A program made the translations under genes and the position numbers. A stretch of 64,000 nucleotides of DNA from Actinomycetospora callitridis (GTDB lineage Bacteria > Actinomycetota > Actinomycetes > Mycobacteriales > Pseudonocardiaceae), in assembly GCF_028737265.1 (NCBI RefSeq), contig NZ_JAQZAK010000002.1:434001-498000 (forward strand). The letters run 5' to 3'. This document shows, one piece after another, positions 45,866 to 53,934 of the stretch; within the stretch, counting starts at the first letter, position 1, and each line of letters opens with the position of its first letter. A model generated the notes under the pieces. It was not told the DNA's origin. It worked only from the letters and a program-made list of their open reading frames with translations, and did no database searches.

Positions 45866-46972
45866 TCACTCTCGGTCGCCGAGTAGCACACCGACGAAGT
45901 CCTCCGTGCCGAGGTCGGCCCCGGCCTTGCGGGCAGCGGCCACGTAGTGGTCACGCTCGGCGAGCAGGCGGTCGAGGGCGTCGGCGACGTCGGCCGGGTC
46001 GTCGACACGGGCCTTCACTCCGCAGCCGGTGGCGTCCAGGACCGTCGCGATCCATCCCCGATCGGGCCCGAGCACCGGGACGCCCCGGGCGCAGGACTCG
46101 GCGACGATGCCGCTCGGGGCGTCGTTGTCGTGCAGGACGGCGGCGACGTCCAGCGAGCGCAGCGCGGCGTCGAACTCGGCGTCGTCGAGGAGACGGTCGT
46201 CGACGGCCAGCCGGCCCTCGGCGCGCAGCCGCGCCGCGGCCGGATCGGTGGCGAGGGCGTCGCGCACGTCGGGCTCGCAGCGTCCGGCGAGGACGACGTC
46301 GACCTCCGGGCGCGTGACGCACGCACGCAGGAGCACCGGCACGTTCTTGCGCGCGCTGATCACCCCGATGATGCCGACGCGCACGCGGTCACCGGTCCTC
46401 GGCGGATCGATGGGTTCGGACGGCGGCGCGACGGGATCGCGGACGGGGGTCACGCCGGGGAAGCCGGGCCGCCGGGTGACGACGCCGAAGGCGTCGGTGA
46501 GGAAGTGCACCCGCACCCCGGGCAGCCGGCGCAACGCCGCGACCAGGGCCGGCTTGAGCGCCATCCCGACCGTCGCCGCCTCGGGCCCGCCGGGCAGCGC
46601 GGTGCGCATCAGCAGGACCGTGACGCGAGGACGGCGCGGGCGCGACCGACCGAGCGAGCCGCGCACGAGCGCGCGCAGCAGCGGGCGCACCGCCTTGTCG
46701 CCGTCGGGCACGACGAGGTGGTCGGCCCCCCGGGCGGTCGCGGTGTCGAGGGCCTCGGCGATGGCGGCGCCGTGGTCCTCGGCGTCGAGCACGACCGTCT
46801 CGGCGCCGGCGCCTCCGAGGTACTCGGCGAACTCCGGGGCGCCCGCGACGGACGACGAGACGAGCAGCAGGCGCTCGGCCGGGGGAAGAGCATCGAGGAT
46901 CCACCGGACATAGTGCAGACGGTGACCCAAGGGCTCCAGTTCGACGACGGCCGTAGCCCCAGAGTGATGCAC
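45866..46972 (-). CDS. Glycosyltransferase, GT4-like GT-B fold
   Basis: 368 residues. The C-terminal half reads as a donor domain: VGIIGVISARKNVPVLL, VVLAGRCEPDV, ALRSLDVAAVLHDNDAPSGIVAE and GVPVLGPDRGW. The acceptor half is unusual, starting with VVELEPLGHRLHYVRW and lacking the common GT4 opening. GTG start with GGAG 5 nt upstream. It lies 96 bp upstream of the polymerase gene in the same direction and is divergent from the next glycosyltransferase over 73 bp. Confidence 0.75.
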   Translation of the reverse strand: MHHSGATAVVELEPLGHRLHYVRWILDALPPAERLLLVSSSVAGAPEFAEYLGGAGAETVVLDAEDHGAAIAEALDTATARGADHLVVPDGDKAVRPLLRALVRGSLGRSRPRRPRVTVLLMRTALPGGPEAATVGMALKPALVAALRRLPGVRVHFLTDAFGVVTRRPGFPGVTPVRDPVAPPSEPIDPPRTGDRVRVGIIGVISARKNVPVLLRACVTRPEVDVVLAGRCEPDVRDALATDPAAARLRAEGRLAVDDRLLDDAEFDAALRSLDVAAVLHDNDAPSGIVAESCARGVPVLGPDRGWIATVLDATGCGVKARVDDPADVADALDRLLAERDHYVAAARKAGADLGTEDFVGVLLGDRE

Positions 46973-47045
46973 GTTGCTCCATTCTAGCTACGCCTGCCGC
47001 GCAGCGTTACCGTCGCAGGCAGCTTAAGGATGAGGCGAGGTGTTG

Positions 47046-48167
47046 ATGGAGATCGCGTGGCTCACCGACGCGCAGGCTCCCTACCGTGAACCGCTGTTCA
47101 CCGAGCTCGCACGGCGCAGCGACCTCACGGTGCACGTCCTCTTCACGGAGGAGCCGGAACGGCACTTCCGCTACCGACCCCACCCCGGGTACGCCTCGGC
47201 CCTCGTGCCCTGCTGGCAGATCCCCCGGAAGGGTCCCCTGGCGAGCCTCGACTCGTACCAGGCGATCCTGCGGCCCGGCGCCACGCACCCCGTGCTCGAC
47301 GCCGACGTGATCGTCATCCCGACATGGGCCCAGCTGGCCAGCGCCTGGACGATGCTGCGCGCGGTCCGCCGCGGCGTGCCCTACGTGATCTTCTCCGAGA
47401 GCACGCTCACCAGCCGCCGCTTCTCGAGCGGGCCCGTCGACCGCCTGCGGCGGTGGCTGTTCACGCACGCCGGTGCGGTGGTCGTCCCCGGCCCCGCCGC
47501 TCGCGAGGCCTCGATCGCGTCCGGCGTCGCCCCGGAGCGCATCGTCGAGTCGGTGAACTCGGTCGACCTCGGCCTGTTCGGCGGACGCACGCGCGAGTTG
47601 CGCGCACAGGCCGGCGAGACCACGGGACCCGGCGCCGAGGCGCACCGCTACGTCTACGTCGGCCAGCTCATCGCGCGGAAGAACGTCGGCGCGCTGATCG
47701 AGGCGTTCGCCCGGCTCGACGGCCGCCCGGAGCTCGACGTCGTCGGCGACGGGGCCGAGCTCCCGGCCCTGCAGCAGTCGGCCCGGGACCTGGGCGTCGC
47801 CGACCGCGTGCGCTTCCGCGGCTTCCTCGACGAGGACGGCGTGGTGGCGATCCTCGCGACCACACAGACCCTCGTCCTGCCCTCGCTCGAGGAGGTCTAC
47901 GGCTTCACGCCGCTCGAGGCGCGCGTCGCCGGGCTGCAGGTGGTCGTGTCCGACAAGGCCGGGATCGCCGAGAACCTCCGCGACGTCGACGGCGCCTGGA
48001 TCGTGCCGCCGGACGTCGACGGCCTGGCCCACGGGCTCGAGGGCTCCCGCCGGGCGTGGACCGGGTGGGCGGCGGACGTGCCCGCCGACTCCGCCTCCCC
48101 CGAGCGCTCGGCCGACGACGTCCTCACCGCCGCCAAGATCGCCTCAGGAGGCGCTGCGCGCACGTGA
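47046..48167 (+). CDS. GT4-type glycosyltransferase
   Basis: 373 residues. N-terminal IAWLTDAQAPYREPLFTEL matches GT4 enzymes that act on polyprenyl-linked acceptors; donor half with YVGQLIARKNVGALI, GDGAEL and SLEEVYGFTPLEA, which contains the EX7E pair. The ATG at 47046 has a GAGG ribosome site 5-6 nt away; a GTG six bases earlier is an alternative. Its stop codon lies inside a bidirectional hairpin terminator shared with the convergent beta-helix gene. It is the right end of polysaccharide locus 2. Confidence 0.85.
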   Translation: MEIAWLTDAQAPYREPLFTELARRSDLTVHVLFTEEPERHFRYRPHPGYASALVPCWQIPRKGPLASLDSYQAILRPGATHPVLDADVIVIPTWAQLASAWTMLRAVRRGVPYVIFSESTLTSRRFSSGPVDRLRRWLFTHAGAVVVPGPAAREASIASGVAPERIVESVNSVDLGLFGGRTRELRAQAGETTGPGAEAHRYVYVGQLIARKNVGALIEAFARLDGRPELDVVGDGAELPALQQSARDLGVADRVRFRGFLDEDGVVAILATTQTLVLPSLEEVYGFTPLEARVAGLQVVVSDKAGIAENLRDVDGAWIVPPDVDGLAHGLEGSRRAWTGWAADVPADSASPERSADDVLTAAKIASGGAART

Positions 48168-48206
48168 GTGTCTCGGGTCGCCGGAGCGACCCGGAACACT
48201 CACGTG
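48161..48206. terminator. Bidirectional palindromic terminator, copy 1
   Basis: An outer perfect 11-bp stem (48161-48171 with 48196-48206), a two-base mismatch, an inner 8-bp stem (48174-48181 with 48186-48193) and loop CGGA. It contains the stop codons of both convergent genes. Closely related in design to the palindrome at 55445-55490. Confidence 0.88.
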
Positions 48207-49513
48207 GCGACGCCGTTGAGGACGTTGCCGGCCACGACGACGGTGCCGGTGCCGCGGAGGGCGAAGGTGTCGTCGACGTCCGGTCCGTCGACGCGGTTGC
48301 CGGTGATCGCGCCGGCGGGCACGCCGTCGAACGCCACGGCACGGATCCCGGCGCCGCACCGCATCACGTTGTCCGCGACCACGACCTCGGTCGGCGGGTC
48401 CAGCGGCCGCCCGCCCGCGGTCAGGCCCTCGCCGCCCGGCAGCGCCCCGACCAGCGGGATCGGCTGCGTGTTCATCGTCGCGTCGTGCCGGTTGGCGCGG
48501 ACGGTCACGCGGCGGGCGCCGGCGATGATCTGCACGTGGGCGAACTCCTGGAGCCCGCAGGCCGTGAACGTGTTGTCCTCGACGAGCACGTCGGTGGAGA
48601 AGTCCTCGACGTGCACGGCCTCCATCCGGTAGCGCTCCACCGTGCAGCCGCGCACCACGACGTCGGCGCAGTAGGCGATGCCGACCGCGAAGCCCGGGGA
48701 GTCGTTGTCGCGGAAGGTGCAGCCCTCCACACGCACGTCGCGGAACGAGCCGAGGGGGCTGTTGAACTCGAGGTCGGTGTTGGCGTTGCGCACGAACGTG
48801 CTGCCCCGGACCACCGTCCGCTGGGTCACCGCCCGCGACTGGTTCGCCTGGTAGAGCCCGTAGGTCGTGGTCGCGACGGCGGTGTCGGTGATCGCGAGGT
48901 CGGCGCTCGTCCCGTCGGCCGTGCCGAGCTGCAGGCCGTGGGCGAACGTCGTCAGGGCGTCGGTGTGCCCGATGAGTGCCGAGCGCGAGAGCCGGAACCC
49001 GTCGGCCCGGCCGAGGCGCACGAGCACGGTGTCGACGTCGACGAGGCGCTCGAGGACGAGCCCGTCGAGCGTCACCCCCGGTGCGTCGACGAGCAGCCCG
49101 ACGAGGGCGTCGCGCAGGCCCGGCCCCGGCTCCGGCCGCAGGAACGACCGGCCCGGCTCCCCCGCGACGACCACGCCGGGCGGCACGCGCAGGGGCTCGC
49201 CGAGGACGAGCCGGTAGGTCCCGGCCGGCACCGCGACCGTGCTCGGCCCGGCGCCCGCCTGCTGCAGCGCCGCCCGGAAGGCCGCGGCGTCGTCTGCGCG
49301 TCCGTCGCCCCGAGCGCCGAGGGCCCGGACGTCGACGACCGACCCCTGCCGCAACGGGGCCCCCGACGGCGTCGGGACATCGCCCGGGATGCCGGGGACG
49401 GGTGGGGCGGCGGCGCCCGCACAGGCCGCGGGGGCGGCCGCGGCCACCAACCCGGTGGCGGCGGCGAGCCGGAGGGCACCGCGGCGCGACCACGCCCGGC
49501 CCGAGTCGATCAC
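48200..49513 (-). CDS. Tat-exported right-handed beta-helix protein (pectate lyase-like fold)
   Basis: 437 residues. WSRRGALRLAAATG near the start is a twin-arginine signal, followed by an Ala-rich hydrophobic stretch and Cys. VVDVRALGARGDGRADDAAAF is the typical entry of glycan-active beta-helix proteins (polygalacturonase/pectate-lyase-like), and the rest alternates short strands with Asn/Val ladders (VVRGSTFVRNANTDLEF, VLVEDNTFTACG, VVVADNVM). No catalytic set can be assigned. It may bind or cleave the polysaccharide made next door. The GTG at 49513 is used; an ATG at 49558 is possible. Confidence 0.8.
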   Translation of the reverse strand: MIDSGRAWSRRGALRLAAATGLVAAAAPAACAGAAAPPVPGIPGDVPTPSGAPLRQGSVVDVRALGARGDGRADDAAAFRAALQQAGAGPSTVAVPAGTYRLVLGEPLRVPPGVVVAGEPGRSFLRPEPGPGLRDALVGLLVDAPGVTLDGLVLERLVDVDTVLVRLGRADGFRLSRSALIGHTDALTTFAHGLQLGTADGTSADLAITDTAVATTTYGLYQANQSRAVTQRTVVRGSTFVRNANTDLEFNSPLGSFRDVRVEGCTFRDNDSPGFAVGIAYCADVVVRGCTVERYRMEAVHVEDFSTDVLVEDNTFTACGLQEFAHVQIIAGARRVTVRANRHDATMNTQPIPLVGALPGGEGLTAGGRPLDPPTEVVVADNVMRCGAGIRAVAFDGVPAGAITGNRVDGPDVDDTFALRGTGTVVVAGNVLNGVAT

Positions 49514-49639
49514 GGCACCAGTATGCCGACGAGACCCGGCCGTGTGGGTCGTCCGCATTCCCCCGCGCGGCGCGTAACGACCTCCCCCGGCCCGCCGACA
49601 GAGCAGCGAGACGTTCGAGGACGACGGGGGTTGCCTGCG

Positions 49640-49765
49640 ATGACGATGATCCTGACGGCGGTGGCCGGCGCGACGGCCGGTGCGGCGGCGTGGCTGATCG
49701 CCCCCTGGGCGAGCATGGCCGTCCACGGCACCGTCGACGAGCGGACCTGGGCCGCGCAGCGCTGA
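49640..49765 (+). CDS. Small single-helix membrane protein with HGTVDE tail (pair member 1)
   Basis: 41 residues: a Gly/Ala-rich hydrophobic helix (about 5-27) ending WASMAVHGTVDERTW. It shares the pattern helix, then M-A-x-HGT[VL]D, then acidic/Thr/Trp residues with the next small gene at 49884. A G-rich ribosome site is about 10 nt upstream. Function unknown. The similarity of two adjacent tiny frames is the main evidence that both are real. Confidence 0.55.
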   Translation: MTMILTAVAGATAGAAAWLIAPWASMAVHGTVDERTWAAQR

Positions 49766-49883
49766 CGACGCTCGGTCGCCGTCCGGGCCTCACGGTTCGG
49801 TCTCGTCCGCCCCGCGGGGCGACGCCCTCCGCCACGATGCTCACAGCACGTGGTGTGCGAGGTCTCCGGGGGGAGTGCCGACG

Positions 49884-50120
49884 ATGGCGAAGCGCGGACG
49901 GGGAACGGCGGTGGCCGCCGGGATCCTGGTCGGAGCGGCACTGGGATGGGCGCTCGCGCCCGTGGTCGCCATGGCGCGACACGGCACGCTCGACCAACAG
50001 ACGGTGCGGGCCTGGCGGGAGACCCGGCCGCGAGCCGTCCCCCGGTATGACGAGCTGAGCGTCCCGGCGCCCCGCAGGGGCGCCGGGACGTCGACCACCG
50101 AACCGGTCGCTAGGGCTTGA
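49884..50120 (+). CDS. Small single-helix membrane protein with HGTLDQ motif (pair member 2)
   Basis: 78 residues: short basic start (AKRGRG), hydrophobic helix (about 9-30), then MARHGTLDQQTVRAWRE and a Pro/Arg-rich tail. Related to the 41-residue protein at 49640 through the helix and HGT[VL]D[EQ] motif. GGGGGGAG lies upstream of the ATG; a GTG nine bases earlier is an alternative. The last 11 bp overlap the end of the convergent acyltransferase gene. Function unknown; a regulator or accessory of a membrane enzyme is conceivable. Confidence 0.55.
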   Translation: MAKRGRGTAVAAGILVGAALGWALAPVVAMARHGTLDQQTVRAWRETRPRAVPRYDELSVPAPRRGAGTSTTEPVARA

Positions 50121-50826
50121 GCACCCGCGCCCGCTCGACGCCGGCCGCGTCCATCTCCTTGAACTCCATGCGCCGCCGGCCGGCGAGCCTCCTCTCGTAC
50201 CGGTCGACGTAGGGCAGGAAGCCCGCCCGCTCGCAGCCCTTGAGGCTCGCGACGTTGTCGACGCCGACGAAGGTGACGACGTAGCGCGCACCGAGGTCGG
50301 CGGCCTTCTCCGCGATCATCGACATGCCCGCGCTCATGATGCGCTTGCCCTGGTGGCGCACCGGCGTGAACGCACCCTCGAGCAGCGCCTCGTCCGGACC
50401 CAGCACCGGGAAGATGCCGTGGAAGAACGACTGCACGTCGTCGTTGTCCTCGGCGGAGAACAGCCACTGGACGTAGCAGGGCTCGTCGTCGGCGTTGACC
50501 GCGACGTACGGGCTCCCGATCCCCTCCTCGAGGAGGCGACCGCGGGTCTGCCGCTCCCAGCGCTCGGCGGAGTCGACCTCGGCGTGCGTGTCGAGGATGT
50601 GCTCGACGTCGTCGTCGCGCATGGCGCGCACCGAGATCGGAATCTTCGCGACCGGGGTCTCGTGGGGGACCGCCAGGTCCCGCTTGAGCCCGTAGGAGTG
50701 CGACGTCGAGTACGCCCGCTTGCCGACGGAGCGCATCGTCGGGACGAAGGTCCCCGACTCCAGCGTCGTCCTGGCGAACCGGGCGTAGCGCGTGAGCGTC
50801 GTGCCGGCGCTCGAGTTGTCCTGCAC
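50110..50826 (-). CDS. GNAT-fold N-acyltransferase-like protein
   Basis: 238 residues. The C-terminal half has the acetyl-CoA-binding pattern: VRHQGKRIMSAGMSM, ARYVVTFVGVDN and SLKGCERAGFLPY. The N-terminal half (RYARFARTTLESG, IPISVRAM) is basic and could bind an acceptor. GTG at 50826 is chosen because GAGGA is 7 nt upstream; longer frames up to 50892 are less likely. It may acylate a sugar or small molecule; no operon partner helps. Confidence 0.72.
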   Translation of the reverse strand: MQDNSSAGTTLTRYARFARTTLESGTFVPTMRSVGKRAYSTSHSYGLKRDLAVPHETPVAKIPISVRAMRDDDVEHILDTHAEVDSAERWERQTRGRLLEEGIGSPYVAVNADDEPCYVQWLFSAEDNDDVQSFFHGIFPVLGPDEALLEGAFTPVRHQGKRIMSAGMSMIAEKAADLGARYVVTFVGVDNVASLKGCERAGFLPYVDRYERRLAGRRRMEFKEMDAAGVERARVLKP

Positions 50827-51062
50827 AGCGAAGTCCTCACCGTTGGGGAATCGGCCATGGTCGCCGATCGCTCTCCATCGAGCGACCACCACCCGGGGTG
50901 AGACGCGTACCTCAACGGAGGGTTCGCCTCCCGGCCCCTGATGTCACCCGATCAGGCGAAAGATTTCGCGGGTTGACGTGATCGAGCTAACGATCCGTGT
51001 CGATCAGACGAGAATGGGTCGAGCGCCGGCGGGGAGCCGGCTCAGCACCCTCGGGGGGTCCC

Positions 51063-51224
51063 ATGTCCAAGCACTCGGCTCCGCACACCGGCGGCGGCAC
51101 CGGCGACCCCGTCGTGCTGATCCGCCCGGTCGCCCTGAGCGCCGCCGACTACCTCGGTCGCCTGCGCAACGCCGCGACGACCCTGGTCCCGATCACGGTG
51201 CGGGGTCGGCACTCGCGGGGCTGA
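51063..51224 (+). CDS. Small hypothetical protein
   Basis: 53 residues, soluble, with DPVVLIRPVALSAADYLGRLRNA as the only ordered-looking stretch. A GGGGGG ribosome-site-like run is just upstream of the ATG, and the 170-bp region before it is AT-richer, as a promoter would be. No family recognised; it may be a small regulatory or toxin-type peptide or a chance frame. Confidence 0.4.
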   Translation: MSKHSAPHTGGGTGDPVVLIRPVALSAADYLGRLRNAATTLVPITVRGRHSRG

Positions 51225-51252
51225 CGCCCCCGGACCCGCCCCGACCGGACCG

Positions 51253-51864
51253 TCAGGCCGGCAGCACCCTGCCCGCGTGCTCCGTCCCCGCGTGGAGGGG
51301 ACCGGCGTCGTTGACGGCGAGCAGCAGCGGCACCGGTCCGCTGGTGTCGATGCGGCACACGGCGGCGTCGACGAGGAACATCCGCCACGCGATCTCGATG
51401 CCGACCCCGAGAGCCCAGCTGATCGCCGCCTTGATCGGCGAGACGTGGCTGACCACCACCACCTCGCCCTCCGCCGCCTCGGCCGCGAGGTCGACGCACG
51501 CGGCGGCCACGCGGTCCCGCACCGCCACGAGCGACTCGCCGCCCGCCGGCACGTACTCCGGATCGGAGCGCCAGGCGTGCCAGGCGTCGCCGTCGAGGGC
51601 CGTCATGGGCTGGCCGTCGAGCTCGCCGTAGTCCATCTCGGTCCACCGCGTGTCGACCTCGACGGGCACCTCGGCCCCGAGGAGCGCCGCGGTCTCGCGG
51701 GCCCGGACGAGCGGGCTGGTCACCAGCCGCGTGGGCCGCGGGAGCCCCGCGGCGAGGGCGCGGGCCTGCCGCCGTCCGGTCTCGGTGAGCGGCGGGTCGG
51801 CCCGGCCGCACATCAGCCCGCGGGCGTTGGCCTCACTCTGACCATGGCGGACGAGGGTGAGCAC
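51253..51864 (-). CDS. Histidine phosphatase superfamily protein (phosphoglycerate-mutase-like)
   Basis: 203 residues. LVRHGQSEAN at the start is the RHG catalytic motif, with Arg and His for phosphohistidine formation; a second Arg is in SPLVRARETA, the acid/base Glu in the WTEMDYGELDG region and the second His in VVSHVSPIKAAI. These are all the catalytic elements of the family. The GTG start lies inside the end of the upstream membrane-protein gene (52-bp overlap). The substrate is probably a small phosphorylated metabolite. Confidence 0.88.
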   Translation of the reverse strand: MLTLVRHGQSEANARGLMCGRADPPLTETGRRQARALAAGLPRPTRLVTSPLVRARETAALLGAEVPVEVDTRWTEMDYGELDGQPMTALDGDAWHAWRSDPEYVPAGGESLVAVRDRVAAACVDLAAEAAEGEVVVVSHVSPIKAAISWALGVGIEIAWRMFLVDAAVCRIDTSGPVPLLLAVNDAGPLHAGTEHAGRVLPA

Positions 51865-52814
51865 CTACGCCACGGTAGTGCCGCCGGAGCGGGCATCCGC
51901 CGCGCATTCGGGCGACGAGCAGCGTCCGCGAGCAGCACCAGGGCGCCCGGGGCGCAGGAGATCAGGGCGAGGACGCCGTAGACGACGGCCGTCGCGAGCC
52001 CCTGACCCGGGGCGAGGCCGACGGCCGCGAAGGCGACGGCCGCCACCGCCTCCCGCGGCCCCCAGCCGCCGACCGTGAGGGGCACCGACATCGCCAGGAG
52101 CGCCACGGTGACGAGCGGGAGCAGCTGACCCAGGGGTGCGGTGACCCCGGCGGTGCGGGCGGCGACGACGAACAGCGCGAGCAGCCCGGCGAGCGCCACC
52201 AGCGACAGCAGGACGACGGCGGGCGCGGTGCGCCACCGGCCGAGGCCCTCGCGGACGTCGCGCATCGCCGTGGCGAGCCCGAGGCGCCACCGCGCCGCGC
52301 GGCGGGCGGTCCAGAGCCAGCCGACCACGCCGGCGACGAGGAGGACGACGCCGGCCGCGACGAAGCCGAGCCCGGGGCCGACGACGGCGTGCACCACGGC
52401 GGGCTGCGCGAACAGCACGGCGGCGCCGACGGCGACGACCACGACCTGGCCCGCGACACGCTCGATCACCACGGCCCGCGCGCCGCGCCCGTCGCCGGGA
52501 CGGTGGTGGCGCACGGCGCGGTGCACGTCGCCGAGCACGCCGGCGGGCAGCAGCGAGTTGAGCAGCGTCGCGCGGTACGCGTCGGCGGTGGCCTCGCCCA
52601 GCGGCAGCGTCAGCCCGACGCCGCGGGCGACGACGCACCAGCGGGCGGCGCCGGCGACGGTGGTGAGCGCGCCGAGCAGGAGCGCGGCGGCGACCACCGG
52701 CCCGGAGATCCCGGCGAGCGCCTCGACCACGCCGCCGGCACCCAGGCGCACGACGAGCAGGACGGGAAGGCCGAGGCCGACGACGAGCCGGATCACCGTG
52801 CCGAGGTTAGGCAT
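51813..52814 (-). CDS. LPG-synthase-like (UPF0104/YbhN) polytopic membrane protein
   Basis: 333 residues with about eight transmembrane helices. LLNSLLPAGVLGDVHRAVRHH matches the conserved flippase-like motif of the lysylphosphatidylglycerol synthase transmembrane family, and VPLTVGGWGPREAVAAVAF near the C-terminus is its second signature. Roles in the family include lipid flipping and glycolipid export. The ATG at 52814 is used; the frame extends further upstream with a Pro-rich segment without a good ribosome site. It overlaps the phosphatase gene, implying coupling. Confidence 0.82.
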   Translation of the reverse strand: MPNLGTVIRLVVGLGLPVLLVVRLGAGGVVEALAGISGPVVAAALLLGALTTVAGAARWCVVARGVGLTLPLGEATADAYRATLLNSLLPAGVLGDVHRAVRHHRPGDGRGARAVVIERVAGQVVVVAVGAAVLFAQPAVVHAVVGPGLGFVAAGVVLLVAGVVGWLWTARRAARWRLGLATAMRDVREGLGRWRTAPAVVLLSLVALAGLLALFVVAARTAGVTAPLGQLLPLVTVALLAMSVPLTVGGWGPREAVAAVAFAAVGLAPGQGLATAVVYGVLALISCAPGALVLLADAARRPNARRMPAPAALPWRRCSPSSAMVRVRPTPAG

Positions 52815-52951
52815 GCGGCGACGCGCCGGGAGCACGTTCGGGGAAAGAGACGGGACGGCTTCGGGACTGGTACGGGGAGCGGGGACGTCGACGGTCGGGG
52901 GTGGGGTCGAGCAGGTCACGGGCGCGGGGAGCGGCACGTCGAATCAGTCCA

Positions 52952-53030
52952 GTGGGGAGCTGGGGAGCGGGTGGTCCGGGGTCGTGCGGGGGTCGGGCGG
53001 TGGGGTCAGGGCGGTCGGGTCAGGGGAGGG
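52952..53030 (+). other. G-run-rich segment with G-quadruplex potential
   Basis: The plus strand has nine or more runs of three to five G separated by 2-7 bases, within the gap between the LPG-synthase-like gene and the end of the methyltransferase gene. Because both genes are on the minus strand, the G-rich strand is the non-template strand, so it could fold during transcription or affect termination. Confidence 0.4.
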
Positions 53031-53934
53031 CCAGCAGGTCGAGGTGGCCGACGTGGACGCGCAGCCGGCCCTGCTCGGCCGCGTCGAGGCGTCGGTCGAG
53101 GTAGGCGTCGGCGTGCCGCGCGAGGTCGGGGTCCTGCGCGACGGCCGCCGACACCCAGCCGTGCAGCCAGGCGACGACGAGGTCGACGTCGTCGAGCCCG
53201 AGCTGCCAGGGGCTGACCCGGGAGACGACGTGGGCGCCGCGACGGGCGAACGCCCGCTCCGCGACGTCCGGGGCGGAGGGGCCGAGCAGCCGGCGTCCGT
53301 CGACGACCCGCTGCTGGTGGGCGTCGAAGGCCGCGGCCATGGGGACGTCGCGCGCCTCCGCGGGCTCGAGGCGGACCTGGCCGACGACGCTGAGCGTCAG
53401 CAGCGCGGCGCAGCCGGCGCCGACGCACGCGGCGGCGACGGCCTCGACCTCCTCGGCGGTGAGCACGTCGAGCAGGGCCGACGCGGTGACGAGGTCGATG
53501 CCGGCGAGGTCGTCGGCGGTGAGCGTGGTGACGTCGACCGTGCGGGTCTCGGCGGTCACGGGCGAGCCGTCGCGGGCCCGGTCGGGGAGGTTCGCGGCGG
53601 CGTGTTCGAGCAGGTCGGGGTCGCGGTCGGCGAGCACCCAGTGCTGCGGGCCGGGCAGGCGGGGCGCGAGCCAGCGCGCCATCGACCCCGTGCCGGAACC
53701 GAGGTCGAGGATCCGCCCGACCGCGGGGTGACCGGCGCGGAGGTCCTCGACGAGGTCGATCGCGCGGGCCTCGGCGTCGGCGGGCTCGCGCAGGGCGAGC
53801 CAGTCGGGCGCCGCGGGGGCGCCGGGCCGGGAGTGGCCCGGGGCGGGGTGGCGGGGGCTGGGGAGCTCCCCGCTCAGCTCGGGGCGCGCAGGTCCGCCAG
53901 CACCTGCTGCACCCGTCGCGAGGTCTGCGTCCAC
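53020..53934 (-). CDS. SAM-dependent methyltransferase
   Basis: About 304 residues. ILDLGSGTGSMARWLA is the SAM motif I, followed by VLADRDPDLLEHAA and DLVTASALLDVLT as motifs II and IV. The C-terminal third has PWQLGLDDVDLV and LHGWVSAAVAQD, giving a complete class I fold. The start is uncertain: a GTG at 53934 and a TTG at 53949 both lie inside the end of the upstream glycosyltransferase gene, so the two overlap by about 60 bp. In context it probably methylates a sugar or a lipid made by that glycosyltransferase. Confidence 0.78.
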   Translation of the reverse strand: MDADLATGAAGAGGPARPELSGELPSPRHPAPGHSRPGAPAAPDWLALREPADAEARAIDLVEDLRAGHPAVGRILDLGSGTGSMARWLAPRLPGPQHWVLADRDPDLLEHAAANLPDRARDGSPVTAETRTVDVTTLTADDLAGIDLVTASALLDVLTAEEVEAVAAACVGAGCAALLTLSVVGQVRLEPAEARDVPMAAAFDAHQQRVVDGRRLLGPSAPDVAERAFARRGAHVVSRVSPWQLGLDDVDLVVAWLHGWVSAAVAQDPDLARHADAYLDRRLDAAEQGRLRVHVGHLDLLALP

